Origin: an uncultured Clostridia bacterium | GTDB taxonomy: Bacteria > Bacillota > Clostridia > Oscillospirales > Acutalibacteraceae | Reading direction: 5' to 3' | Assembly: GCA_947626485.1 (NCBI GenBank) | Contig: CANQSG010000106.1 | Location: 1 to 7,094 of the forward strand | DNA length: 7,094 nt | Shown: positions 1 through 6,036 of the stretch, piece by piece | How the letters are laid out: each line of letters starts with the position of its first letter | How positions within the stretch are numbered: position 1 is the first letter of the stretch | Made by a program: the position numbers and the translations under genes | The notes under the pieces: generated by a model | What the model was told of the DNA's origin: nothing | Seen by the model: only the letters and a program-made list of their open reading frames with translations | Databases searched by the model: none

Positions 1-565
1 CGCGATAGCGCGGGGGGGAGACGCCCGTCATGCGGGTGAAGACCTCGGTGAAATAGGACGCGTTTTCAAAGCCGCAATCCGCCGCGATCTCGGTGATCTT
101 CTTTTGCGTCGTGCGCAGCAGCCGCCGCCCGCGCGAGATGCGCAGCGCGTTGCGGTAGGCGCCGACGGTCGTGTCGGTCAGGGCGCGGAAAATGTGACAC
201 ATATAATGGAAGCTGATGTGCAGCGTCTCGGCGATCTGCTCGATGGGGTAGGTCTCGGTCAGGTGCGCCTGCACCTCAGCGAGCACCTGCGCGACGAGCT
301 CATCCGACAGGCCGCCGCGATGCTTCCCCGCCGCAGCGCGCAGTTGGGCGATGATCTGCGTCAACAGCTCGACGCGATCCTGCGTGCCGGCGTCGAAGGC
401 GGCGACGCGGGCGTTGTAACGGTCGGTGTCGAGCCGCTGCCAGTCGAGGCAGTCGATCGGCACCGCCAAAAAGGCGGCGGCAAGCGCTTTGCGCGGCGAA
501 TTTTCCCGCAGCAGGCGCTCCGCCAGCGCGCGGTCGTCGGACGGTTGCGCGGTCTGTTTCGGCAT
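1..565 (-). CDS. AraC-family transcriptional regulator, C-terminus cut by the window edge
   Basis: Reading from ATG at 565 gives 188 residues with no stop before base 1, so the last few residues are missing. Residues about 95-188 form an AraC-type double helix-turn-helix. The first helix-turn-helix is around 106-127 (YPIEQIAETLHIS followed by FHYMCHIF). The second is around 155-176 and carries the family signature AADCGFENASYFTEVF, then TGVSPPRYR. The N-terminal 85 residues look helical and charged, not like the usual cupin sensor domain, so the effector is unknown. The start is supported by GGGAAG about 10 bases upstream and by an in-frame stop at 620-622. The gene lies about 100 bases beyond hydF on the same strand and may have its own promoter. 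A role in regulating the hyd genes cannot be read from the sequence. The family is certain; the target is not. Confidence 0.9.
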   Translation of the reverse strand, partial: MPKQTAQPSDDRALAERLLRENSPRKALAAAFLAVPIDCLDWQRLDTDRYNARVAAFDAGTQDRVELLTQIIAQLRAAAGKHRGGLSDELVAQVLAEVQAHLTETYPIEQIAETLHISFHYMCHIFRALTDTTVGAYRNALRISRGRRLLRTTQKKITEIAADCGFENASYFTEVFTRMTGVSPPRYR

Positions 566-586
566 AAAGCGGCACTTCCCTTCCCG

Positions 587-614
587 GATCGTCGGGCGGT
601 CTTGCCCGGCGATC
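587..614. repeat. Inverted repeat upstream of the AraC-type gene (operator or hairpin)
   Basis: GATCG-T-CGGGC, a six-base loop GGTCTT, then GCCCG-G-CGATC. The arms match at 10 of 11 positions, and the odd pair is a G:U wobble if transcribed on the plus strand. On the plus strand it is followed by TTATTTTA, so it has the shape of an intrinsic terminator in that direction, although no plus-strand gene ends here. On the minus strand it sits just downstream of a possible -10 box, where a repressor or autoregulator could bind. Confidence 0.5.
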
Positions 615-616
615 TT

Positions 617-646
617 ATTTTACCAAACCGCGCGGTGGGAGCGCAA
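617..646 (-). promoter_or_regulatory. Possible weak promoter for the AraC-type gene
   Basis: On the minus strand TAAAAT (622-617) could be a -10 box, with TTGCGC (646-641) 18 bases before it as a poor -35 (three of six consensus bases). It lies about 50 bases before the AraC-type start codon. No convincing terminator follows hydF, so read-through from the hyd operon is also possible. Confidence 0.3.
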
Positions 647-664
647 TAACAGATTTGTCCGGTT

Positions 665-1879
665 TCAGTTTTCCGGTTTGCGCAGCAATTCGAGCAGCGC
701 CGGGAAGGGGGCGAGGGCGCGGGGCAGAATGCCGTGCATCTGCGCGATGGCGACGCCGTAATTCACCATCGGCACGCCTGCAGCCTGCGAGACGGCGATG
801 CGGTGCCGCATTTCGGCGGCGTTGAGCATGCAGCCGCCGCAGTGGACGACGAGGGCGTATTCCGAAAGATCGTCCGGAAACGTCCCGCCCGAGGTAAAGG
901 AAAAGACGGGCTGCGCGCCGGTGTACCGTTTGATCCAGCCCGGCAGCTTGACCGTGCCGATGTCGCCGCACTGGCGGTGGTGGGTGCAGCCCTCGGAGAT
1001 GAGCACCTTGTCGCCGTCGCGAAGCGAAGCAAGCCGCGCCGCCCCGCGCACGAGCACCGGCAGATCGCCCTTATACCGGGCGAAAAGAATCGAAAACGAG
1101 GTCAGCAGCACGTCGTCCGGCACCGCCTTTGCAACGCTTGAAAACGCCTGCGAATCGGTCACGACGAGCTTCGGCTTTTCCCGCAGGCCGGCGAGCGCGG
1201 CGGGGACCTCCTCGGGCTGGCAGGTGCAAAACAGGCAGTGCGCGTCGAGCAGGTCGCGCATCGTCTGCTGCTGCGGCAAAATCAGCCGCCCCTTGGGCGC
1301 CGCCGCGTCGATCGGGACGACGAGCAGCACGGTGTCGCCGGGCTCGAGCAGGTCGGCGATCAGCCGCCGCTCCGGCTTCTGCCCCGCGACAAAGGCGCCG
1401 AGGCTGTCCTTGAGCGCGTCGATATTCTCCCCCGTCGCGGCGCTGACGTAGAGCGCGCCGTCGGGCAGGGCGGGGCGCGCGGGCAGCAAATCCGCCTTGT
1501 TGTAGGCGATCAGGTGCGGCAGCGCCCGCTCGCGCAGCAGGTCGAGCAGCTGCGTATCGGTCTCGGTCAGGCCGACGGTCGCGTCGACAACCAGCACGGC
1601 GACGTCGGTTTTCGCAAGAATTCGCCGGGCGCGTTCGACCCGCAGCTCCCCGAGCGCGCCGGTATCGTCGAGCCCGGGGGTGTCGATGATGACGACGGGG
1701 CCGAGGGGCAGCAGCTCCATGGCCTTCTGCACCGGGTCGGTCGTCGTGCCCTTGACGTCGGAGACGACCGAGAGCTCCTGCCCCGTGACGGCGTTGACGA
1801 GGCTGGATTTTCCGGCGTTGCGCAGGCCGAAAAAGGCGATGTGCGGCCGCTCGGCGGAAACGGTATCCTGCAAGCTCAT
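665..1879 (-). CDS. hydF: [FeFe]-hydrogenase maturation GTPase/scaffold HydF
   Basis: A 404-residue protein, the normal length for HydF. HydF is the cytoplasmic scaffold that receives the precursor built by HydG and HydE and delivers the 2Fe subcluster to apo-HydA. The N-terminal GTPase domain (about 10-165) shows a P-loop GLRNAGKS at 18-25, switch region KGTTTDPV at 43-50, DTPG at 66-69, NKAD at 127-130 and SAATG at 146-150. The C-terminal cluster-binding domain has the family pattern C-x-H ... H-C-x-x-C: C298, H300, then H346, C347, C350, with 45 residues between. An unusual group of cysteines, C215, C218 and C220, lies in the middle domain. The start ATG at 1879 has AAGGGG nine bases upstream and begins the family-typical run into RPHIAFFG; a longer reading from 1963 would run back into hydG and is rejected. 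It follows hydG by 25 bases and is the last gene of the operon. Confidence 0.97.
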   Translation of the reverse strand: MSLQDTVSAERPHIAFFGLRNAGKSSLVNAVTGQELSVVSDVKGTTTDPVQKAMELLPLGPVVIIDTPGLDDTGALGELRVERARRILAKTDVAVLVVDATVGLTETDTQLLDLLRERALPHLIAYNKADLLPARPALPDGALYVSAATGENIDALKDSLGAFVAGQKPERRLIADLLEPGDTVLLVVPIDAAAPKGRLILPQQQTMRDLLDAHCLFCTCQPEEVPAALAGLREKPKLVVTDSQAFSSVAKAVPDDVLLTSFSILFARYKGDLPVLVRGAARLASLRDGDKVLISEGCTHHRQCGDIGTVKLPGWIKRYTGAQPVFSFTSGGTFPDDLSEYALVVHCGGCMLNAAEMRHRIAVSQAAGVPMVNYGVAIAQMHGILPRALAPFPALLELLRKPEN

Positions 1880-1904
1880 GGCGTTTTGCCCCTTTCGAAT
1901 CGAA

Positions 1905-3353
1905 TTAAAAGCGGAAATCGCGGCGGTTCGACTGCCGGATGTCCCGGATGTTCTGCGCGGCAATTTCGCGCACTTTTTCCTTCGGAATGCGGTCGAGCTC
2001 CCGGTCGATGAGCGCGTAGCCGACCCGCTTGGTCTCGGGCGTCGCGTAGTCCTCGAGGTATTCCGCGAGCGTCATCAGCGCGTTGGGGTGGCAGCAGTTG
2101 AGGATCTGGCCGCTCTTGCAAAGGCTCATGAAGCGGTCGCCCGTCCGCCCCTCGCGGTAACAGGCGGTGCAGAAGGAGGGGATGTGCCCGTTTTCCATCA
2201 GCCAGCGGACGACCTCGTCGAGCGAGCGCTGATCGGAGACGTCGAACTGCTCGGTGTCGTGCGGGCGGTCGGTCTGGGTGTAACCGCCGACCGAGGTGCG
2301 CGATCCGCCGCTGACCTGCGAAATGCCGAGCCGCAGCAGCCGCGAGCGCACCGCTTCGGTCTCGCGGGTCGAGATAATCATGCCGGTATAAGGCACCGCC
2401 AGCCGGATGCAGGCGGTGATCTTCGCGAAAATCTCGTCGTCGATGCCGTCGGGGAAGGCGTCGGGGTCGATGTCGTCGGCGCGTTTGATGCGCGGCACGC
2501 TGATCGTGTGGGGGCCGACGCCGTGCACCGCTTCGAGGTGCTCCGCGTGCATAATCAGCCCGGCGAACTCGTATTTATAGCGCTCGAGACCGAAAAGCAC
2601 CCCCAGCCCGACGTCGTCGATGCCGCCCGCCATCGCGCGGTCCATCGCCTCGGTGTGGTAATCGTAATCGTGCTTCGGGCCGGTGGGATGCAGCTGCAGA
2701 TAGCTCTGCTTGTGGTAGGTCTCCTGAAAGAGGATATAGGTGCCGATGCCGGCGTCTTTCAGCTTGCGGTAGTTCTCGACCGTCGTCGCCGCGATGTTGA
2801 CGTTGACGCGGCGGATGTCGCCGTTTTTGTGGTGGACGCTGTAGATCGTGTGAATACATTCGAGGATATATTCGATCGGGTTGTGCACCGGGTCCTCGCC
2901 CGACTCGATCGCGAGCCGCTTGTGCCCCATGTCCTGCAAGGCGATGACCTCGGCGCGCACCTCCTCCTGCGTCAGCTTTTTGCGGGGGATGTGGTGATTT
3001 TTGGCGTGATACGGGCAATAAACGCAGCCGTTGACGCAGTAATTCGAGAGGTAGAGCGGGGCGAAAATGACGATGCGATTGCCGTAAAACGCCAGCTTGA
3101 TCTCCTCGGCGATGCGGTAGATTTCGGCGACCTTGTCGGGCAGCTCGCAGGCGAGCAGCACCGACGCCTCGCGGTGGGTCAGCCCGGCGCAGACGTAGCC
3201 CGTCGCCGTCTTTTTCGGCCGCGCCTTTTCGAGGATCTCGTCAATCAAGGCGACGTTATTTTTGTTGGCTTCGGCGTAGGCGAGGGTCTCTTCGATCTCG
3301 CCGTGGTGGATGAATTCCTCCGCGTGCAGGGATTTCGGGTCATAGGTTGCCAT
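1905..3353 (-). CDS. hydG: [FeFe]-hydrogenase maturation radical SAM tyrosine lyase HydG
   Basis: A 482-residue protein of normal HydG length. HydG cleaves tyrosine with S-adenosylmethionine to p-cresol and dehydroglycine, which yields the CO and CN- ligands of the H-cluster, delivered as an Fe-cysteine synthon. The radical-SAM cluster motif C-x3-C-x2-C is intact (C106, C110, C113, in NYCVNGCVYCPY). The C-terminal auxiliary-cluster motif C-x2-C-x22-C is also intact (C395, C398, C421, ending in CCHPNA), which separates HydG from the related ThiH. The N-terminus AEEFIHHGEIEETL is typical of HydG. The ATG at 3353 is chosen because AAGGAG lies 11 bases upstream, inside the 3' end of the esterase gene, and because upstream residues are just that gene read in another frame. 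The gap to the esterase stop is 5 bases, so coupled translation is likely. Confidence 0.98.
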   Translation of the reverse strand: MATYDPKSLHAEEFIHHGEIEETLAYAEANKNNVALIDEILEKARPKKTATGYVCAGLTHREASVLLACELPDKVAEIYRIAEEIKLAFYGNRIVIFAPLYLSNYCVNGCVYCPYHAKNHHIPRKKLTQEEVRAEVIALQDMGHKRLAIESGEDPVHNPIEYILECIHTIYSVHHKNGDIRRVNVNIAATTVENYRKLKDAGIGTYILFQETYHKQSYLQLHPTGPKHDYDYHTEAMDRAMAGGIDDVGLGVLFGLERYKYEFAGLIMHAEHLEAVHGVGPHTISVPRIKRADDIDPDAFPDGIDDEIFAKITACIRLAVPYTGMIISTRETEAVRSRLLRLGISQVSGGSRTSVGGYTQTDRPHDTEQFDVSDQRSLDEVVRWLMENGHIPSFCTACYREGRTGDRFMSLCKSGQILNCCHPNALMTLAEYLEDYATPETKRVGYALIDRELDRIPKEKVREIAAQNIRDIRQSNRRDFRF

Positions 3354-3358
3354 AAAAA

Positions 3359-4444
3359 TCAGTTCTCCTTCTTGCTTGCCGCGTCGTCGGCGAGGCGCAG
3401 CAGATGCCGCAGCGCCGGGTACATGCGCTGGGCGAAGCGGTAAAAACCGAGGTCGTTCGGGTGGCAGCCGTCGACGGTGCAGGCCTGCCATTCCTGCGCG
3501 GCAAAGAGCGACGCGCCGTCGACCAGCTCGCAGCGTTCGTCCCCCGCCTGCCGCGCCCGCAGGAAGGTCTCGAGCACGACGCAGCGTCGCGCGGCGTTTT
3601 CGGCGCCGAAGCCGTAATCCGGCTTTGTCAAAAACAAAATCGGCAGGTCGGGCTGTGCTTCGCGCACGCGGGAATAGAGCTTATAATGCGTGTTTTGCAG
3701 GTGCTCGACGGTCGGGGCGTTGTGGTCGTAATCGACCACGAGCACCGACATCGGCAGCCCTGCCAAATACTCGATCATGGCGTCCTCGGCGCGGCAGGAG
3801 CCCGAAAAGCCGAGGTTGAGATAATCCATGTTGAGCATGCGCGACAGGAAATTCTGGTAACAGTTGCCCGGCCGGGAGGCGCAGCCGCCCTGCGTGATCG
3901 AGGAGCCGTAAAACACGACGGGCAGGCGGTCTTCGTAGCTCGCCGGGGTCTCAAACGTCGCGCCGCGCTGCACGCCGAGATAGAGGCGGGAAACCGGATT
4001 GTAGAGCGGGAAATTGAGAATGTAATCGGTCATGCAGCCGAACAGCTCCCGCTCGGTCTCAAAGCCCTCGGGCGCCTGCACCGGCGGGAGCATCGAGCCG
4101 ATGTAATCCGGCTCGAAGGCGCCGCGCCGCGCGTAGAGATCGAAGCCGCAGCTGCCGACCGCCGGCATGTGGTGCATCACGCATTGGCTCGGCCATTCGC
4201 AGTGCAGCGCGAGGTAGGGCGAATCGGTGCGGAAGCAGGCGCGCACCCCGGCGGTGCAGCGCGCGAGCTCGACGACGCCGCTGTTTGTCTGCGCCGCGAC
4301 GTCGGCGGGCATGCGGCGGTAGGGGTTGGCGCTGTACGCGCCGTGCAGCACGAAGGGCGCCTCGGACGCGTCGTACCAGACGACGTCCTCCTTTTGAATA
4401 CCGGTTTTCAGGGCAAAGTTTTGGTCGATTTGCGAAATTTCCAT
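3359..4444 (-). CDS. SGNH/GDSL-type esterase with N-terminal GxDLY domain, embedded in the hyd operon
   Basis: A 361-residue two-domain hydrolase. The N-terminal half (about 1-165) carries GFDLY at 100-104, the signature of the beta-sandwich GxDLY domain that precedes some SGNH esterases. The C-terminal half (about 170-345) has the four SGNH blocks: GSSIT at 180-184 with S182 as the likely nucleophile, NLGFSG at 210-215, DYDHN at 238-242 supplying N242, and DGCHPND at 325-331 supplying D325 and H328. All catalytic residues are present, so it should be an active esterase or acyl hydrolase; members of these families often remove acyl groups from sugars, but the substrate is not visible here. 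There is no signal peptide or membrane segment, so it should be cytoplasmic. It starts 5 bases after hydE (GGAG eight bases before ATG 4444) and ends 5 bases before hydG, so it must be co-transcribed with both maturases. It is cysteine-rich (more than ten Cys). No role in hydrogenase assembly is known to me. Confidence 0.93.
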   Translation of the reverse strand: MEISQIDQNFALKTGIQKEDVVWYDASEAPFVLHGAYSANPYRRMPADVAAQTNSGVVELARCTAGVRACFRTDSPYLALHCEWPSQCVMHHMPAVGSCGFDLYARRGAFEPDYIGSMLPPVQAPEGFETERELFGCMTDYILNFPLYNPVSRLYLGVQRGATFETPASYEDRLPVVFYGSSITQGGCASRPGNCYQNFLSRMLNMDYLNLGFSGSCRAEDAMIEYLAGLPMSVLVVDYDHNAPTVEHLQNTHYKLYSRVREAQPDLPILFLTKPDYGFGAENAARRCVVLETFLRARQAGDERCELVDGASLFAAQEWQACTVDGCHPNDLGFYRFAQRMYPALRHLLRLADDAASKKEN

Positions 4445-4449
4445 GGTTG

Positions 4450-5514
4450 TCACTCCGTTTCCGTCACGTCCCGCGGGTCGCCGCGATCGGTGACGATTTT
4501 GTATCCGATGGCGCGTATGCGCCGTTCGAGCTCGGTTTTGTGTGCGGCGTCCTCGGCGCCGGTGTGAATCTTGCCGTCGTAAAGCGTGTATTTTTCCCGC
4601 GCGGCGGGTGGCGAAAGGTTCGGCATGACGACGTTCGCGCCCGCGAGAATCCCCCGTTCGCGCCCGTCCGGTGCGGCGGTGCCGAGCGCCGTCGTCGCCG
4701 GGAGCAGCAGCCCCGGGCAAATCAGCCGCAGAATCGAAAGCAGATAACAGGTCAGCGCCGCGCTGCCCGCCGGGCGATCGCCGAAGGGGGTGTCGTGCTG
4801 GGGCAGAAAGGGGCCGATGCCGCACATTTCGGGCTGAAAGCGCTCGACAAATTGCAGGTCGGCGGCGAGCTGCCGCGCCGTCTGCCCCGGCGAGCCGACC
4901 ATGAACCCGCACCCGACCTGATACCCGAGGGCGCGCAGGGTGCGCAGGCACCGCATCCGGTTGTCGAAGGACATCTCGCGCGGGTGCAGCTGCGCGTAGT
5001 GGGCGGGGTCGGCGGTCTCGTGCCGCAGCAGATAGCGGTCGGCGCCGGCGTCTTTCAGCGCGCGGTAGCTTTCGTCGCTGCGCTCGCCGAGCGAAAGGGT
5101 GACGGCGCAGTCGGGAAATTCGGCCTTCAGCCGAGAAACCAGATCGCAGAGCAGCGCGTCGGTCAGGGCGGCATCCTCCCCGCTTTGCAGGACGAAGGTG
5201 CGAAAACCGAGATCGTACCCCCTGCGCGCGCAGGCGAAAATCTCGTCCGGCGTCAGCCGATAGCGCGCGCAGTTGCGGTTGCCCCGCCGCAGCCCGCAAT
5301 AATAGCAGTCGTTTTTGCAATAGTTGCTGATCTCGAGCAGGCCGCGGATAAAGACCCGGTTGCCGTAAACGGCCTTGCGCACCCGGACGGCATGCGCGGC
5401 GAGCAGGGCGGCCGCCTCGTCGTCCCGCCCCTCGATGAGCTCGACATATTCCGCCGCCGACAGTCGCCGCTCGCGCGCCAGCCGCTCGATCAAGCTGCGC
5501 AGGCGGTCATTCAC
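4450..5514 (-). CDS. hydE: [FeFe]-hydrogenase maturation radical SAM enzyme HydE
   Basis: A 354-residue protein of normal HydE length. HydE is a radical SAM TIM-barrel enzyme that acts on the HydG-derived Fe(CO)2(CN)cysteine unit on the way to the azadithiolate-bridged 2Fe subcluster. The cluster motif C-x3-C-x2-C is at C66, C70, C73 in SNYCKNDCYYCG, and the family motif LQSGED is at 109-114. The optional second Fe-S site near the C-terminus of some HydE proteins is missing: the corresponding stretch around 309-320 (YTLYDGKIHTG) has no cysteine. The start is GTG at 5514, with GGAGG nine bases upstream; it overlaps the end of the TM1266-type gene by 8 bases (GTGAATGA). The ATG at 5510 is out of frame. 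It is followed 5 bases later by the SGNH esterase gene, not directly by hydG. Confidence 0.97.
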   Translation of the reverse strand: MNDRLRSLIERLARERRLSAAEYVELIEGRDDEAAALLAAHAVRVRKAVYGNRVFIRGLLEISNYCKNDCYYCGLRRGNRNCARYRLTPDEIFACARRGYDLGFRTFVLQSGEDAALTDALLCDLVSRLKAEFPDCAVTLSLGERSDESYRALKDAGADRYLLRHETADPAHYAQLHPREMSFDNRMRCLRTLRALGYQVGCGFMVGSPGQTARQLAADLQFVERFQPEMCGIGPFLPQHDTPFGDRPAGSAALTCYLLSILRLICPGLLLPATTALGTAAPDGRERGILAGANVVMPNLSPPAAREKYTLYDGKIHTGAEDAAHKTELERRIRAIGYKIVTDRGDPRDVTETE

Positions 5515-5764
5515 CGGCCTTGACCTCCGAATAAGCGGTCTTCACGCTGACGCCCGGCAGGTTGCCGATCTTGCCCGCGAGCGCCGAAATGCGATCCTGC
5601 GGCGCGTCGACGGCGATGCTGATCAAATTGATGCCGCGCGCCCGATAGGGGATGCCCATGCGGCCGATGATGTCCCGCCCGTAGGCGTGCAGCAGGGCGT
5701 TGAGCGCCTCGACCGTCTCCTCGCGCTCGACGATGATGCTCAAAACCGCGACCCGTGTTTCCAT
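5507..5764 (-). CDS. TM1266-family iron-only hydrogenase system putative regulator
   Basis: An 85-residue ACT-like (ferredoxin-fold) small protein. It matches the TM1266 family in length and pattern: an N-terminal beta strand VAVLSIIVE, then ALNALLHAYGRDIIGRMGIPY, and a C-terminal DRISALAGKIGNLPGVSVKT. Proteins of this family are encoded with [FeFe]-hydrogenase maturases in many anaerobes and are annotated as putative regulators on fold and context; their ligand and mechanism are not established. The ATG at 5764 has a strong site GGAGGT six bases upstream. It is the first gene of the operon, directly behind the leader terminator, and its last codons overlap the hydE start. Confidence 0.93.
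   Translation of the reverse strand: METRVAVLSIIVEREETVEALNALLHAYGRDIIGRMGIPYRARGINLISIAVDAPQDRISALAGKIGNLPGVSVKTAYSEVKAGE
5524..5528 (-). promoter_or_regulatory. Ribosome binding site that fixes the GTG start of hydE
   Basis: GGAGG on the minus strand, nine bases before GTG 5514 and inside the coding end of the TM1266-type gene. The spacing supports the GTG start and suggests coupled translation of the two proteins. Confidence 0.75.
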
Positions 5765-5957
5765 AAAATGACCTCCGTTTCAAATAAAAATGCCGCACCG
5801 GTGATCGAGTGCGGCATGGATTCGGACAGGTTCCGTACCTTTTCCGGCAGACCGCAGTCTTTCGATCAGGTGACAGGTTTTTGTATGGATTCCCTGCCGC
5901 TCCGCAGTGCGCCGGGCGGCGGGAAGGCAGACGGGCAAATTTTTTCCGCCGTCCGCC
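5765..5957 (-). ncRNA. Structured 5' leader of the hyd operon (candidate cis-regulatory RNA, class unknown)
   Basis: Between the promoter and the first hyd gene, the minus-strand RNA can fold into successive hairpins. The first pairs GGCGGACGG (5957-5949) with CCGTCTGCC (5934-5926): nine pairs with one G-U. The second pairs TTCCCGCCGC (5925-5916) with GCGGCAGGGAA (5900-5890), with one bulged A. Smaller ones are AGAC/GTCT around a TGCG loop (near 5850-5861) and CGGA/TCCG (5835-5823). A terminator hairpin closes the leader. TGATCGA (5868-5862) can pair with TCGATCA in the terminator loop. No conserved core of the TPP, FMN, cobalamin, SAM, lysine, T-box, Mn or c-di-GMP leaders was recognised. 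No open reading frame of note is supported here. That it regulates is inference from structure and position. Confidence 0.6.
5786..5817 (-). terminator. Intrinsic terminator in the hyd operon leader (attenuator)
   Basis: On the minus strand ATGCCGCAC (5817-5809) pairs perfectly with GTGCGGCAT (5798-5790) around the ten-base loop TCGATCACCG; the stem's last T begins the run TTTTTATTTG. This is a strong Rho-independent terminator placed about 22 bases before the start codon of the TM1266-type gene and within the same leader. Its position implies conditional termination, because all hyd genes lie downstream. It could alternatively just end transcripts from the TIR gene, but that gene stops about 215 bases earlier and a promoter lies in between. 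Confidence 0.85.
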
Positions 5958-5962
5958 TCTTT

Positions 5963-5994
5963 ATTATACACCCTTTTTTGCAAAAAGAAAGGGT
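5963..5994 (-). promoter_or_regulatory. Hyd operon promoter: perfect -10 with a dyad over the spacer and -35
   Basis: The minus strand has a consensus TATAAT at 5968-5963 in an AT-rich stretch, about 200 bases before the TM1266-type start codon. No good -35 is found 16-18 bases upstream (TTTCTT or CTTTCT). Instead a dyad ACCCTTT (5994-5988) / AAAGGGT (5976-5970) with an 11-base centre fills the spacer and -35 region. This fits a promoter under repressor or activator control. The binding protein is unknown. Confidence 0.55.
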
Positions 5995-6011
5995 TTTTTC
6001 AAAATCGGGCG

Positions 6012-6036
6012 AAAAAATTTTAACCAAAAAATTTTA
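6012..6036. repeat. Two direct copies of AAAAAATTTTA at the end of the TIR gene
   Basis: AAAAAATTTTA occurs at 6012-6022 and again at 6026-6036, a period of 14 bases. The second copy contains the TIR stop codon on the minus strand. Such A-tract repeats bend DNA and lie 20-45 bases upstream of the hyd promoter dyad, so they may act as an UP-like or regulator-binding element. No clear hairpin terminator follows the TIR gene. Confidence 0.5.

Noticed and set aside
1680..3443. A 587-codon plus-strand open frame antisense to hydG and hydF
   Set aside because: It lies opposite two certain genes in GC-rich DNA and its residue composition (many V, R, D, L, A) is the usual mirror of coding codons; no domain or RBS.
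4445..5320. An N-terminal extension of the esterase reading frame back through hydE
   Set aside because: The extension is the hydE gene read in another frame; the GxDLY domain begins after ATG 4444, which has its own RBS.
5508..5510. ATG as an alternative start for hydE
   Set aside because: It is out of frame with HydE; the GTG at 5514 is in frame and has GGAGG at nine bases.
4285..5523. A 412-codon plus-strand open frame antisense to hydE and the esterase
   Set aside because: Same reason: a shadow of real minus-strand genes, low-complexity and Arg/Ala-rich.
5816..5960. Cobalamin, TPP or T-box type leader upstream of the hyd operon
   Set aside because: Fragments such as GGGAATCC and ACCTGATC recall cobalamin and TPP elements, but the other conserved boxes and their order are missing on both strands, as is the T-box antiterminator word.
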